DNA of 64,000 nucleotides, taken from positions 1-64,000 of the forward strand of contig CAVQIP010000052.1 in NCBI GenBank assembly GCA_963712565.1. Direction: 5' to 3'. The notes beneath the pieces are model-generated. The model had not been told where the DNA came from, did not search any database, and saw nothing but the letters and a program-made list of their open reading frames with translations. Positions 7,605-16,382 of the stretch are shown piece by piece. The position numbers and the translations under genes are program-made. The DNA is from VAZQ01 sp963712565 (GTDB lineage: Bacteria > Pseudomonadota > Alphaproteobacteria > Rhizobiales > Xanthobacteraceae). Position 1 is the first letter of the stretch. Each line of letters opens with the position of its first letter.

Positions 7605-9729
7605 ATGAAGCTTGCTGCGTTGGTCCTGGTGCTCGCGGCGCTCGGGCTTCCCGTCAACGACCTTTTTCGCTACGCGCTTCTGCTCATCGCGACCGTCGTC
7701 ATCGCGCTGGGGACGGTGGCGGTGCGCGCAAAGCCGTGGCTCGGTGCACTCGGCGCGGTGGGGCTTTGCGTGCTCGCGCAGATCTGGGTCGCGGCCCCGC
7801 GCATCGAGGAGGGCCACAACGTCTTTCTCGTCGACGGCGCGGGCGGCGCGCTCGAAGCCTCCCTGCCGGCCGCCGCGTTCCAGATCATGGCGGCGGAGTT
7901 CGACGCCAAGTATCCGCCGGCGCGCCGCTGCGACCGCGCGCAAGACGGCTGCTGGCGCGGCCAGGCTTTTCCCGCGCAGGTCTTCGCTTTTTCCGCCGAC
8001 GGCATCTGGAACCGTGCGGAGTATTCGCGCCGCGTCAGCGGGATCGATTTTTCCGATCCGGTATGGCTGCGGCTCGGGTTCATCAACGAACTGGGCTACA
8101 ACTGGAATTCGGAGGTCAGCGATCTCGAGCGTGCCACCCGCGACCGACGCTCGCTCGCGTTGCTGCATCGCTGGACGCTGCGGATGCCGTGGTTCGTCAT
8201 GTACCGGTTTCCGGCCGAGTTCGTGGGCAGCGACGTGTGCTGGCGCGGCGAAGTGCTCTGGGAGGGCGCGAACGCGCAGTTCGCGGCGATTTCGCACCCT
8301 TCGATGCAGTGCCGCACGCTCGCGCCCGCCGATATCGGGCGGCGGATTTTCGGGGTCGCGATCCGGCAAGAACCGCCGCTGGCGATGCGGCTCGCGCCGA
8401 GTCTCGACCGTCAGGCTTCGTCAGCTGGCGGAGCCCGGCCTCGCGTTGATCGCGACTGCCGTCGTGCTCGGCCTGCTGGTGAGGGTTCGCCTGCGACGGC
8501 TCGTTCTGCCGTTCGCGCTCGTCGCGATCACGCTCGCCGTCGTGTTCTTCGACGATGCGAGCTTTCTCGGCGGCGTGCGCCCGTTCGACAGCGGCGACGA
8601 CGGGCTGGTCTACGACGGCTACGCGCGTGCGATGCTGCGCCAGCTCGTGGCCGGCGACGTCGTGGGTGCGCTCGCCGGCGGCGAAAACGTGTTCTACTTC
8701 ACGCCGGGCATGCGCTACCTGCGCGCCGCCGAACATCTGATCTTCGGCGAGAGCTATCTCGGCTATCTCTCGCTCGTTCTGCTGCTGCCGTTCCTGGTCT
8801 TCGCCATGTTCCGGCGCTTCCTGCCGCTGCGCTGGGCGCTGGCGCTGACGCTGGTGTTCGCGGCCGTTCCGGTCGGCGCGCTGTTCGGCTCGAGTCTCGT
8901 GCAATACGTCAAGTGGGCGGCGCGCGGCTTTGCCGATCCGGCCGCGTACATTTTCTTTCTCGCCGGTTTCGTGCTGCTGGTCGGTCGAGTGCAAGGAGGC
9001 CGCGGCCCGGACGATCGCTTCGGCGCCGCATGGGGCGCCGGCCTGATGTTCGCGCTCGCGCTGTTCGTGCGGCCGAACATCGCGCCGGCGGCGGCCGTTC
9101 TGCTCGCGGGCGCCGGCCTCGCGGCGCTGTGGCAGCGCCAGTATCGGCGCGTGGCCGGCCTGTGCATAGGCTTCCTGCCGGTGCTTGGCATGGCCCTGCA
9201 CAACTGGGTCTTCGGCGGCGTGTTCGTGCTGTTCACCGCAACTGCCGCGCATCCCCGGCTGCTGGTGATGCCGCCGTCGGCCTATCTCGCCGCGCTCGCG
9301 GAACTCGCGCATTTCGATTTCGCCGGCGAGCAGTTGGCGCGGGCGATTCGGCAGATCGGCGGCTGGCTCGCCGGTCCGTCGGAATCCGTGGCCATGGCGC
9401 CGCTCCATGCTGCGGCGCTCGTCGTGCTGGCGCGGGTCGCGCTGTGGCGACAAGCCGATGCCTGGCTGCGGCTGACGGCATGGGCGACGCTGGCGCAGCA
9501 ATGCGTCGGCCTATTCTACGCCAGCGCCGGCCGCTACTACTATTTGACCTGGTTGCTCACGCTGCTCGTCGTGGCGGTGTGGCTGCACGAGGAAGGCGTT
9601 GAGCTGTTTCGACGGCGCTTTCCGCAGGTGAGCGCGCACATCGCCAAGCATCCCGCCAGCCTCGCGCTGGCGCGGGGTCTCGATCGCATGGCTGGTTTGC
9701 TGTTGCCGCCGACAGCGGACAATCGTTAG
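7605..9729 (+). pseudogene. Polytopic membrane protein, glycosyltransferase-like, with an internal frameshift
   Basis: Coding starts at ATG 7605 (MKLAALVLVLAALG) with two N-terminal membrane helices and a long periplasmic domain. The frame then changes between about 8395 and 8430. The continuation, in the +1-shifted frame, runs from LRQLAEPGLALIATAVVLGLLVRV to the stop at 9729 and holds about eight further helices. The segment FDSGDDGLVYDGYARAML after a helix resembles the acidic first loop of ArnT/PMT-type glycosyltransferases (GT-C fold); this is a weak assignment. Neither frame alone gives a full protein, so one indel has disabled the gene or is a sequence error. Joined, it would be close to 708 residues. 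Confidence 0.7.
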
Positions 9730-9766
9730 AGCATGTCCCGCAAAATTGGGTATTGGTCGTGCGCAG

Positions 9767-10693
9767 TCATGGCGCCTCGGCGTAAGCCGCCTTGATCGCA
9801 CCGGCGAGGCGCGCCTTGTCCGGGGCGCGGTTGTCAAAGGCGGCGGTGACTGTCTCCACCGCCTGATCGACGCTGCGGCCGGCTCGCTTTTCAGCGGCCG
9901 CGCGGTCGCGGACCTCCGTCAGGTAGGCGCGATAGCCGGTGATGAAGCCGGTGCCGTCGCCAGTCGGGCCGTGACTGGGTACGATGATGACGGGCTTGAG
10001 TCCCTCCAGCCGGTCGAGGCTCGCGAGCCACTGCCGAAGGTTCGAATGGGGGCTCGCAAAGGCCGGCTGGGCGCGCATGGCGAGATCGCCGGCAAACAGG
10101 ACGCGCTCGGACCCGATCCAGATGATCGTATCCCCGACGGTATGGTTGGGACCCATGGCTGTGAGTTTCGCCTGCACGCCGCCGAGGTCGAGGTCGTAGT
10201 CGCGCTCGAACGTGATGTCCGCCTTGCGGAAATCCGCGTCCTTGAGCAGTTCGGCATTAATTGCGGAACGGCTGGCGAACACCTTGGCGAGCCGCAGGCC
10301 GGACTCGGCGATCTCCTTCACCTGGTCGGTCGAGCGGATCAGCGTGGTCGTGTCCGGAAAGGCCTGGGCGCCGAGGTCGTGCTCGGGATGAACGTGGGTG
10401 GTGACAAGATAGAGCGCCTTCGTGCCGGCGAGTTTCTTCGCCACCTCGTACACCGCCGCGCCGTTACGCGGGCCGAGGCCGGTGTCGATCACGAGCGCGG
10501 CGCGATCGCCGACGATGTAGCCGACATTGGGCACCAAGGGGACGCTGTTGTCCGGGATGATGTGGACGTGGGCGGAGATCTGCCGGAGTCCCTCGACCTT
10601 GACGATCGGCGCCGGCGGCGTCTGCGCCACAAGCGGCGGCGCCGTCCCGACGAGTGCCAGTGCCGAGGTGATGATCCTTACGGACGCGCGCAT
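9767..10693 (-). CDS. MBL-fold metallo-hydrolase, exported
   Basis: Metallo-beta-lactamase-fold hydrolase of 308 residues. The start at ATG 10693 has a strong AGGAGG five bases upstream and begins a signal peptide (MRASVRIITSALALVGTAPPLVAQ). Metal motifs: TTHVHPEHDLGAQ (H-x-H-x-E-H-D, where the family usually has H-x-H-x-D-H), NHTVGDTIIW, LFAGDLAM and VPSHGPTGDG. The layout is that of periplasmic hydrolases related to quinoprotein-relay SoxH-like and beta-lactamase-like enzymes; the substrate cannot be read from sequence. It converges on the frameshifted membrane protein gene with 37 bases between, holding a GAGCATG-CCCGCAAAA motif but no terminator hairpin. Confidence 0.88.
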   Translation of the reverse strand: MRASVRIITSALALVGTAPPLVAQTPPAPIVKVEGLRQISAHVHIIPDNSVPLVPNVGYIVGDRAALVIDTGLGPRNGAAVYEVAKKLAGTKALYLVTTHVHPEHDLGAQAFPDTTTLIRSTDQVKEIAESGLRLAKVFASRSAINAELLKDADFRKADITFERDYDLDLGGVQAKLTAMGPNHTVGDTIIWIGSERVLFAGDLAMRAQPAFASPHSNLRQWLASLDRLEGLKPVIIVPSHGPTGDGTGFITGYRAYLTEVRDRAAAEKRAGRSVDQAVETVTAAFDNRAPDKARLAGAIKAAYAEAP

Positions 10694-10874
10694 CGGACCT
10701 CCTGTTGTCTTGAGCGGAGATTTTCTATGTGACCGCGCGACCGAATTTAGCGCGTTCGATCGAAAAGCCAAACCCATCGTGCGGCAAGATCACGGATCGA
10801 GACGGCGGCCGGCTCTATTGCGCTGTCGCCGCAGGCGGCGAGGAGCACGTGACGCTGGCGGAGGATGGCACGGC

Positions 10875-11462
10875 TCACTTGGTCCGTGACTTTCGCACCG
10901 TGCGCCGCCTCGCCGCCGTCCTCGGCAATGCGATGAAGCCGTTGAGCTCGGCGAGCAGCAGCGCGCCGATGTGGAGCTGGGAGACGAATGCGCCGGTCGT
11001 GATCAGGCGTGCGATGTCCGCCGGCGACACCAGCCGCACGGTGATGCCCGGCTCCGGTTCGAACGCGGCGACGCGGGCGCCGGTTGCGACGAAAAAATTG
11101 TGGATGCGGTTGTTGAGGCGTCCCGTGCACGCGCTGTGCTCGCCCAGGGCGTGGACGGCACGCGCGGTCAGTCCGGTCTCTTCCAGCAGCTCGCGACGAC
11201 AGCCGTCGGTCGGACTTTCGCCAGGATCGACCAGGCCGGCCGGCAGCTCCCACGCGAAGGCTTCGAGCGCCGGGCGATACTGCCGCACGATGGGAATTTT
11301 TCCGCTCGGGGTGAGCGCGACGATCGAGATGTAGTCGGCTTGCTCGACCGCGTGATAGGTCTGCGGCGGCGCCCCGGGCGAGAATTCCACTTCGCGCGCG
11401 ATGATGCTCACCCACGGCGAGACCGCGGTGGTGCGGCGCGAGCGGATGCGCGGCCATTTCAT
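10875..11462 (-). CDS. Nudix hydrolase, ADP-ribose pyrophosphatase-like
   Basis: Nudix-superfamily hydrolase of 195 residues. The complete Nudix box is present: G-x5-E-x7-REL-x-EE-x-GL, read as GLVDPGESPTDGCRRELLEE followed by TGL. The upstream YISIVALTPSGKIPIVRQYRPALEAFAWELPAGL is typical of ADP-ribose or nucleotide-sugar pyrophosphatases. It is the last gene of a three-gene operon, starting 16 bases after the glycosyltransferase stop. In that company a nucleotide-sugar or NDP-linked substrate is plausible (inference). Confidence 0.9.
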   Translation of the reverse strand: MKWPRIRSRRTTAVSPWVSIIAREVEFSPGAPPQTYHAVEQADYISIVALTPSGKIPIVRQYRPALEAFAWELPAGLVDPGESPTDGCRRELLEETGLTARAVHALGEHSACTGRLNNRIHNFFVATGARVAAFEPEPGITVRLVSPADIARLITTGAFVSQLHIGALLLAELNGFIALPRTAARRRTVRKSRTK

Positions 11463-11478
11463 GGTTGTGATCCCAGCC

Positions 11479-12228
11479 TCATGTCCGCGTCCCCTTCAAG
11501 GCGACCGTTGCCGCCGGCCGCCGCAGAAAGGTGGTGGCGAAGGCGTAGCCGTACCAGCGCAGATAGGCCGGAAGCCATTTGAGCACCCGGAACCGGCTGG
11601 CGCCGTGCCGGCGCTCGAACCAGCGCACCGGCACCTCCGCGATCCTCCAGCCCAGACGGTGGGCCTTCACCAAGAGCTCGATGCTGTAGCAGAAACCTTG
11701 ATCGGACTCGACCGCGATGCGGTCGATCACCCGGCGCGAGAACATCCGGAAACCATTGCTGGCATCGGTGGTCGGCAGCCGCGCCAGATGCCGCAGCGTG
11801 AAGTTGGCCGTGCGCACCAGCGCCGCCTTCAGCGGCGGACAGCCGACCATCGCGCCGCCCGCAACGAAGCGGCTGGCGCAGACGATGTCGCATCCCTGCC
11901 GCGCCAGCGCGACCATGCGGTCAAGCATCGCGGCGTTGGTGTCGTCATCGGCGGGATACATCAGCACGAACGGCGCCGTGCTGGCGGCGAAGCCGGTCAT
12001 GACGGCGGCGTGGGGGCCGCGGCCGGCGTTGCGCACGAGCTCGACGGGAAGACCGGCGTATAGCTGCGCATTGTCGCGGATCGCGGGCAGCGTGTCGTCG
12101 TCGGCGTGATCGTAGCAGATCAGCACCCGCGCCGGCGTGCTCACCGAGCGCGCGAGCGCGGCCAGCGTCGCCACGATGTTGCGGCCTTCGTTGTAGACCG
12201 GAATGACGATGTCGAGCTCGGGCGTCAT
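11479..12228 (-). CDS. Family 2 glycosyltransferase (dolichyl-phosphate-sugar synthase-like)
   Basis: GT-A fold glycosyltransferase of 249 residues. Visible: the nucleotide-binding start DIVIPVYNEGRNI, a metal-binding acidic motif YPADDDTN near residue 99, and the acceptor-region segment TTDASNGFRMFSRRVID. A C-terminal hydrophobic stretch, near LRWYGYAFATTFL, may associate with the membrane. It starts three bases after the methyltransferase stop, so the two are probably co-transcribed and coupled. Transfer of a sugar from an NDP-sugar to a lipid or polysaccharide acceptor is the family expectation; the specific product is unknown. Confidence 0.92.
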   Translation of the reverse strand: MTPELDIVIPVYNEGRNIVATLAALARSVSTPARVLICYDHADDDTLPAIRDNAQLYAGLPVELVRNAGRGPHAAVMTGFAASTAPFVLMYPADDDTNAAMLDRMVALARQGCDIVCASRFVAGGAMVGCPPLKAALVRTANFTLRHLARLPTTDASNGFRMFSRRVIDRIAVESDQGFCYSIELLVKAHRLGWRIAEVPVRWFERRHGASRFRVLKWLPAYLRWYGYAFATTFLRRPAATVALKGTRT

Positions 12229-12231
12229 CGC

Positions 12232-12972
12232 TCACGCCGGCATTTTCGCGCCGGCGGTCAGCACGAACGGCCGCAGCCGCTCCATCACGGGAAGGCCAAA
12301 CACGGCGGCGTCGATGAAGTTGTAGATCGGCAGGAAGAGCCGCGCCCGCGGCGATGCCACGTAGCGATAAGCGAGGCCGGCGAGATAGTGCGACGAGACG
12401 CTAAAGCCCGCGCGCTCGAACACTTGGGCCACTTCGTGCGCAAGCACCGGCCGCTCGTTCTCGGTCACCCCGTGCGGACTGTAGAGCGGCGACGCGCGGT
12501 CGCGGTAGAGCCACATGAACGGATTGCGCCGGTTGGGATCGAAGGCGACGAAGCGGCCGCGCGGGCGCAGCACGCGGAACACCTCGGCGGCGCAGCGCGA
12601 CGGGTCGGGGAAGTGATGCACCACCCCGCTCAGCAGCACGCCGTCGAAGCTGGAGTCCGCGAACGGCAGCCGCTCGATATCGCCTTCGACGAATTCGATG
12701 TCGGGATATTTGCGGCGGCCGACCGCGATCAATTTGGGGCTGATGTCGAGCCCGACGCAGTCGTAGCCCGCGCGCTTGAGCAGCGCGGTGAACGCCCCCG
12801 ACCCGCAGCCGAGATCAGCCACCCGCGCGCCGGGTTCGAGCCGCGTGAGGTCTACGAACGCGTCGACCAGGCGGGCGCTGGCCTGCGGCGCGAACACGTC
12901 GTAATCGTCCGCGGCGGCATGACCGTCGAAGAACGCGATCTCCTTTTTCTTGTCCTGCGCGGAGGCGATCAT
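12232..12972 (-). CDS. Class I SAM-dependent methyltransferase
   Basis: Methyltransferase of 246 residues with a Rossmann core. SAM motif I is VADLGCGSGAFTALL; the acidic loop after strand 2 is CVGLDIS; motif II is FVEGDIERLPFADSSFDGV; and the segment LLSGVVHHFPDPSRCAAEVFRVLRP is typical of UbiE/Methyltransf_11 proteins. It is the first gene of the methyltransferase-glycosyltransferase-Nudix operon and lies directly downstream of a GC-rich inverted repeat. Likely to modify a lipid- or sugar-linked intermediate handled by the neighbouring glycosyltransferase (inference). Confidence 0.92.
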   Translation of the reverse strand: MIASAQDKKKEIAFFDGHAAADDYDVFAPQASARLVDAFVDLTRLEPGARVADLGCGSGAFTALLKRAGYDCVGLDISPKLIAVGRRKYPDIEFVEGDIERLPFADSSFDGVLLSGVVHHFPDPSRCAAEVFRVLRPRGRFVAFDPNRRNPFMWLYRDRASPLYSPHGVTENERPVLAHEVAQVFERAGFSVSSHYLAGLAYRYVASPRARLFLPIYNFIDAAVFGLPVMERLRPFVLTAGAKMPA

Positions 12973-13012
12973 CTCTCGGACTAATTGGAAGGCGTTGCCG
13001 CGAGTTCGGTGT

Positions 13013-13145
13013 GCTCCCTCTCCCCCGTGGGGAGAGGGTTGGGGTGAGGGGGTTCAGATCTCACGATAAACCATAACCCCTCACCGCACCCCTCTCCCGA
13101 TGGGAGAGGGAGCCGAGCGAGTTCGCCGCCCGGTCGGCGGCCATA
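13013..13145. repeat. Dispersed GC-rich inverted repeat, family C, copy 2
   Basis: Two facing arms, CTCTCCCCCGTGGGGAGAGG followed by TTGGGGTGAGGGG, and CCCCTCACCGCACCCCTCTC followed by CCGATGGGAGAGGGAG, separated by a 30-bp AT-richer spacer. A tail GAGCCGAGCGAGTTCGCC then GCCCGGTCGGCGGCCA follows. It fills the gap between the methyltransferase and flavin reductase genes. The tail recurs at 63487-63520. Confidence 0.8.
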
Positions 13146-13185
13146 TCACAATACGCGCGTCCGACCCAACAATCCGATCTCCCGC

Positions 13186-13848
13186 TCAATCCCCGCTGCG
13201 GTAGGCGTCGCGCCAGCTTTCGCCGTGGCGGAATTCATCGTCGCGACCGTCGTAGCGCCAGATTCCGCGTGTGGGCCGGTCGTAGGCGGGAACGAAGCGG
13301 TCGCGATAGCGCATGCCGCAATAATGCGCCGGCTTGACTTTGTCCCAGACGATGAAGCCGTCGGCGTCCATGCAGCCGTCATCGATGCTGACCGCCTCGA
13401 CTCTGCCGCAGATCATCACCCGATAGAGCCATGCGTGCGTCCATTCGACCCGGCATTCGAAATGCGCGCGACACTCCGCGATGCGCGGCGGCCGCAGCAC
13501 ACGCGACGGGATCGCGGTGAGCCCGGCTTTCTCCAACTCGTTCACACCGGGCTTGAACGGCAGTCCGCAGACCGGAACCTTGTCGAGCATGGCCTGTTCG
13601 AACGGCACCACGTTGACCACGAACTCGCCGGTGGCGTTGACGTTGCTGGTGGTGTCTTTGTCGGCGCTGCAGGTGAACGCGATATACATGGGATCGTGGC
13701 AGACGCGGGTGCAGGTTCCGAACGCCGCGGCGTTCACCTGCCCTTGCCGGTCGACCGTCGTGATCAGCACCAGGCACGAGCTGGGTGCGAAAATGTTGTC
13801 CCACCATTCCGGTTTGACATCGATCTTCGGCTTAGTTGCAACCGGCAT
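13186..13848 (-). CDS. Flavin reductase family protein (FMN-binding)
   Basis: Flavin reductase-like FMN-binding split barrel of 220 residues. Visible family segments: SCLVLITTVDRQGQVNAAAFGTCTRVCHDPMYIAFTCSADKDTTSN (flavin-binding strands) and GEFVVNVVPFEQAMLDK. Such proteins reduce FMN or FAD with NAD(P)H to supply flavin-dependent monooxygenases, or act as flavin-dependent oxidoreductases themselves. It starts nine bases after the stop of the upstream alpha/beta hydrolase gene on the same strand, so the two form an operon. A partner oxygenase is not adjacent; the acyl-CoA dehydrogenase-type monooxygenase at 58-59 kb is one candidate in the window. Confidence 0.88.
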   Translation of the reverse strand: MPVATKPKIDVKPEWWDNIFAPSSCLVLITTVDRQGQVNAAAFGTCTRVCHDPMYIAFTCSADKDTTSNVNATGEFVVNVVPFEQAMLDKVPVCGLPFKPGVNELEKAGLTAIPSRVLRPPRIAECRAHFECRVEWTHAWLYRVMICGRVEAVSIDDGCMDADGFIVWDKVKPAHYCGMRYRDRFVPAYDRPTRGIWRYDGRDDEFRHGESWRDAYRSGD

Positions 13849-13857
13849 GGCGCCGGC

Positions 13858-14697
13858 TCAGGCGCTGGCGCTGAACTTGCGGATGGCGGCGACCAGCTCC
13901 TGCGGCGCCTGATCGGCCACGTCATGCTGGGAATTGACCGTCGCCCATTCGATGCCCGGATAGTCGCGGGAGATGCGGGCGATGATTTCCGGCGTGTAGC
14001 GGTCCGAGCGCAGGCCGCGCACGATCATGGTCGGGCACTTGACCGCGGCGAGTTCCTGCCAGACGTCGCGGCTCGCGCGCCGGGGCAAATTCGCGCCCTC
14101 GCCCTGCGGCTTGGAGTTCTGGAAGTCCGGATCCCGCCGGAGCATGAAGCCCTTCTCGACCTTGACCAGCGCCGCTTGCGCGCGCGCACGGTCGTGGGAG
14201 ATGCGCGGCGGGTTGGATAGCTTGGCGAAATGCGCCATCGCTGCCTCGACCGACTCGAACACCATCGGCGGATTGCCGATCGTGGGACGCCCGGCGCCGC
14301 CGCCCTCCTCGCGCGCGAGCCCGCTGTCGACGATGATCAGCCGCGAGGTCTTCTCGGGAAAATTCGCGGCGAACGATATGGCCAGCCGGCCCGAAGCCGA
14401 GTGCCCCACCACGATCGGGCGCTCCCACTTCAACTCGCCGATGACCGCGAGGATATCGCCCATATTGGCGTCGACGGAATAGTCCTTGCTCGCGCTCCAG
14501 CCGGACTCGCCGAAGCCGCGCTTGTCGAAGGTGGCCACTTCGCGATCGCTGGCGAGCGCTTCCGCGACCTCGATCCAGTCGTAGGAATCGAAATAGTTGG
14601 CGCCATGCATGAGCAGGATGGGCGTGCCGCCGCGCATGCCGAAGGCGCGGTAGAAGATCGATACATCGCCGGAATTGACCCGTCCGTTGCGTTGCAT
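13858..14697 (-). CDS. Alpha/beta hydrolase
   Basis: Alpha/beta-hydrolase fold protein of 279 residues, starting at ATG 14697 with AGGAGA nine bases upstream. Landmarks: oxyanion-region LMHGANYFDSYDW, RGFGESGWS, nucleophile elbow VVGHSASGR (Ser of GHSAS), the acid-region MIVRGLRSDRYTPE, and a late histidine in NSQHDV. This matches esterases, epoxide hydrolases and ring-cleavage (meta-cleavage) hydrolases; the substrate is not determinable. It is followed closely by the flavin reductase gene. Confidence 0.9.
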   Translation of the reverse strand: MQRNGRVNSGDVSIFYRAFGMRGGTPILLMHGANYFDSYDWIEVAEALASDREVATFDKRGFGESGWSASKDYSVDANMGDILAVIGELKWERPIVVGHSASGRLAISFAANFPEKTSRLIIVDSGLAREEGGGAGRPTIGNPPMVFESVEAAMAHFAKLSNPPRISHDRARAQAALVKVEKGFMLRRDPDFQNSKPQGEGANLPRRASRDVWQELAAVKCPTMIVRGLRSDRYTPEIIARISRDYPGIEWATVNSQHDVADQAPQELVAAIRKFSASA

Positions 14698-14746
14698 GGG
14701 GAGCGTCTCCTGTGAGTTCTTGGGCGCCAGCCCTTGGGCCGCCGCC

Positions 14747-14752
14747 ATTATA
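14747..14752 (-). promoter_or_regulatory. Candidate -10 element upstream of the alpha/beta hydrolase gene
   Basis: On the minus strand a perfect TATAAT lies about 50 bases upstream of ATG 14697 in otherwise GC-rich DNA. No convincing -35 hexamer stands 17 bases before it, so this is only a candidate promoter for the hydrolase-flavin reductase pair. Confidence 0.3.
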
Positions 14753-14804
14753 CACCAATGCGCAGGTCGTCCCGAGCGGTGCCGAGCGAGGGGCGTCGAC
14801 GCGG

Positions 14805-15130
14805 CTAACCGGACTTCTGCAGCAAGGGCCGCAGCTCCCGCATATTGCCGACGTGTTCGATCCCGAGCACCCGGTCGATCAGCTCGTTGCACCCGGCTGC
14901 ACCCAGCACCGGCGTGATCAGATCGCGGCATTTGGCGACGACCTCATCGCGCGGCATCGGGTTGTCGCTGGTGCCGCGCACCGCTTGCACGTGTTCGCTC
15001 AGCTCGCTGCCGTCCGCCAGCACGACATTGACGATCGCCTCCCGGCGCGGCGCCCGGCGCTCGAGTTCCGGGTCGGGGACGAGTTCCACCTTGGCGCGCT
15101 GGCGCAGCACCGCCGCGTCGGCGCTCCATC
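14805..15130 (-). pseudogene. C-terminal remnant of an MmgE/PrpD family protein
   Basis: The last ~108 codons of a MmgE/PrpD-type protein (2-methylcitrate dehydratase and related lyases or isomerases, normally about 450-500 residues). The segment begins around DAAVLRQRAKVELVPDPELE and includes the family C-terminal domain: EAIVNVVLADGSELSEHV, then GTSDNPMPRDEVVAKCRDL, and RVLGIEHVGNMREL. The N-terminal three quarters are absent. At about 15110-15135 the reading frame joins an unrelated N-terminus in another frame. This looks like a deletion relic. Confidence 0.75.
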
Positions 15131-15271
15131 CGTTGCCCACAGAATTGCCGACGCGCTGCCGGAGCCTCCGTCGTCGAGAGTCGGGCGGCTGTCGAACAGC
15201 GCGATCGCCTTGTCGTTGCCATCGAGCGCGGTCACCACGCGGCGGATGTCGGCCGATGTGTTGCTGAGCAT
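15131..15271 (-). pseudogene. N-terminal remnant of a cupin-type protein
   Basis: From ATG 15271, with GGAGG a few bases upstream, about 47 codons read MLSNTSADIRRVVTALDGND and on to IALFDSRPTLD and SASAILWATDGAP. From memory this resembles the N-terminus of small cupin-domain proteins in Bradyrhizobium relatives. The cupin barrel is missing; after about 15130 the frame runs into the out-of-frame PrpD remnant. The ribosome site is intact, so a short fusion peptide may still be made. Confidence 0.5.
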
Positions 15272-15326
15272 TTGCGTCCTCCATTTGCCGAGCGCAGCCC
15301 TCGGCATTCGCGGACATCGGTCATCG

Positions 15327-16265
15327 TCACGGCGTCAGCGACGCGGCATAGGCCGCGAGCGCCAGCATGTCGTCGTTGGTCAATTTTTCGACCACCTGCT
15401 GCATCAAAGCCGCCGACGTGCCGACGCGCTCGCCGTTCTGCATGTTCCAGAGCTGGCGAACGATGTAATTGGGATGACGTCCCGCGATCGCGGGCACGTC
15501 GCCCAAGCCCTGCAACGTGCGGCCGTGGCAGATGCTGCAGGGAACCGTCTTGCCGCCGCCAGTGGTTGCCAGTTCCTTGCCCCTGGCGATGCTGCCCTTC
15601 GGCACGTAGGCGACGAAGCCGGAACTGGGATCACGGTAGACCACGACCTCCTCGTCCTCCGGCACTTCGATGATGCGGTTGCCCAGCGGCTCGCTGCCGC
15701 CGTCCGGGTGCACGAGCCGCTTGTTGCCGGGGCCGACATAGGACTTCGGCACGGTGTCGGTCTCGACGACCCGGATCCAGGGCCGCGGTTTGAGCGCCGC
15801 AAAATAGTCGGCGGCTTCCTTGATCTCGGCATCGGTGATGACCTTGGCCATGGCCACCATCGTCCCGCCGAACTTGCGGTCGCCGCTCTTCCAGTCGGCC
15901 ATCTGGCGGATGAAATAGGACGCCGGGAGACCGGCCATATAGGCGGACTCGTCGTGACCCGTCCCGGTCGGAAGGTGACACGCGCCGCAAGCGCGCACCT
16001 GCCTATCCTTGTTGCCGTATTGCACGATCTTGGGCATCGGCGGGTACATGTCCGGGAACCAGTTCGGGATGTCGTACATGTCGTCCGCCTTGGCGCGCGT
16101 GATCGACAGCGTGCTGCCGGACGGCGCTGCTCGCACTTTGCCGGCTTCGAAGCGGGGAGGGGGTTGAACCTTTTCCGTCACCGGGAACGCCCAATCCGGC
16201 TTTTCCGCCGCAGCTGCTGCCGCGGGCACCAGCGCGACAGCCAGGACGCGGATGAAGTTCTTCAT
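15327..16265 (-). CDS. Diheme c-type cytochrome, periplasmic
   Basis: Exported cytochrome of 312 residues. The start at ATG 16265 follows GGAGG and opens a short signal peptide (MKNFIRVLAVALVPAAAAAA). Two heme-attachment motifs are visible: C93-GACH97 and CSICH near residue 240, the second followed by GRTLQGLGDVPAIAGRHPNYIVRQL, typical of cytochrome c553/c4-like domains. Likely an electron carrier for a periplasmic dehydrogenase; it has no partner dehydrogenase gene beside it. It is transcribed toward the cupin/PrpD relic. Confidence 0.93.
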   Translation of the reverse strand: MKNFIRVLAVALVPAAAAAAEKPDWAFPVTEKVQPPPRFEAGKVRAAPSGSTLSITRAKADDMYDIPNWFPDMYPPMPKIVQYGNKDRQVRACGACHLPTGTGHDESAYMAGLPASYFIRQMADWKSGDRKFGGTMVAMAKVITDAEIKEAADYFAALKPRPWIRVVETDTVPKSYVGPGNKRLVHPDGGSEPLGNRIIEVPEDEEVVVYRDPSSGFVAYVPKGSIARGKELATTGGGKTVPCSICHGRTLQGLGDVPAIAGRHPNYIVRQLWNMQNGERVGTSAALMQQVVEKLTNDDMLALAAYAASLTP

Positions 16266-16382
16266 GACACCTCCCCAAATTGTTTTCGTTGAGAAATTCC
16301 CGGATGACCGGCCGATGGACCGTATGCTTTCACGGCGCATTCGATAGTCAAGTAGGCGGTACCGGAGCATTGTTTTCAGCCG

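Noticed and set aside
9730..9766. Short GAGCATG-CCCGCAAAA motif between convergent genes, similar to a common Hyphomicrobiales intergenic motif.
   Set aside because: Only a degenerate ~20-bp match and one copy in the window, too little to call a repeat.
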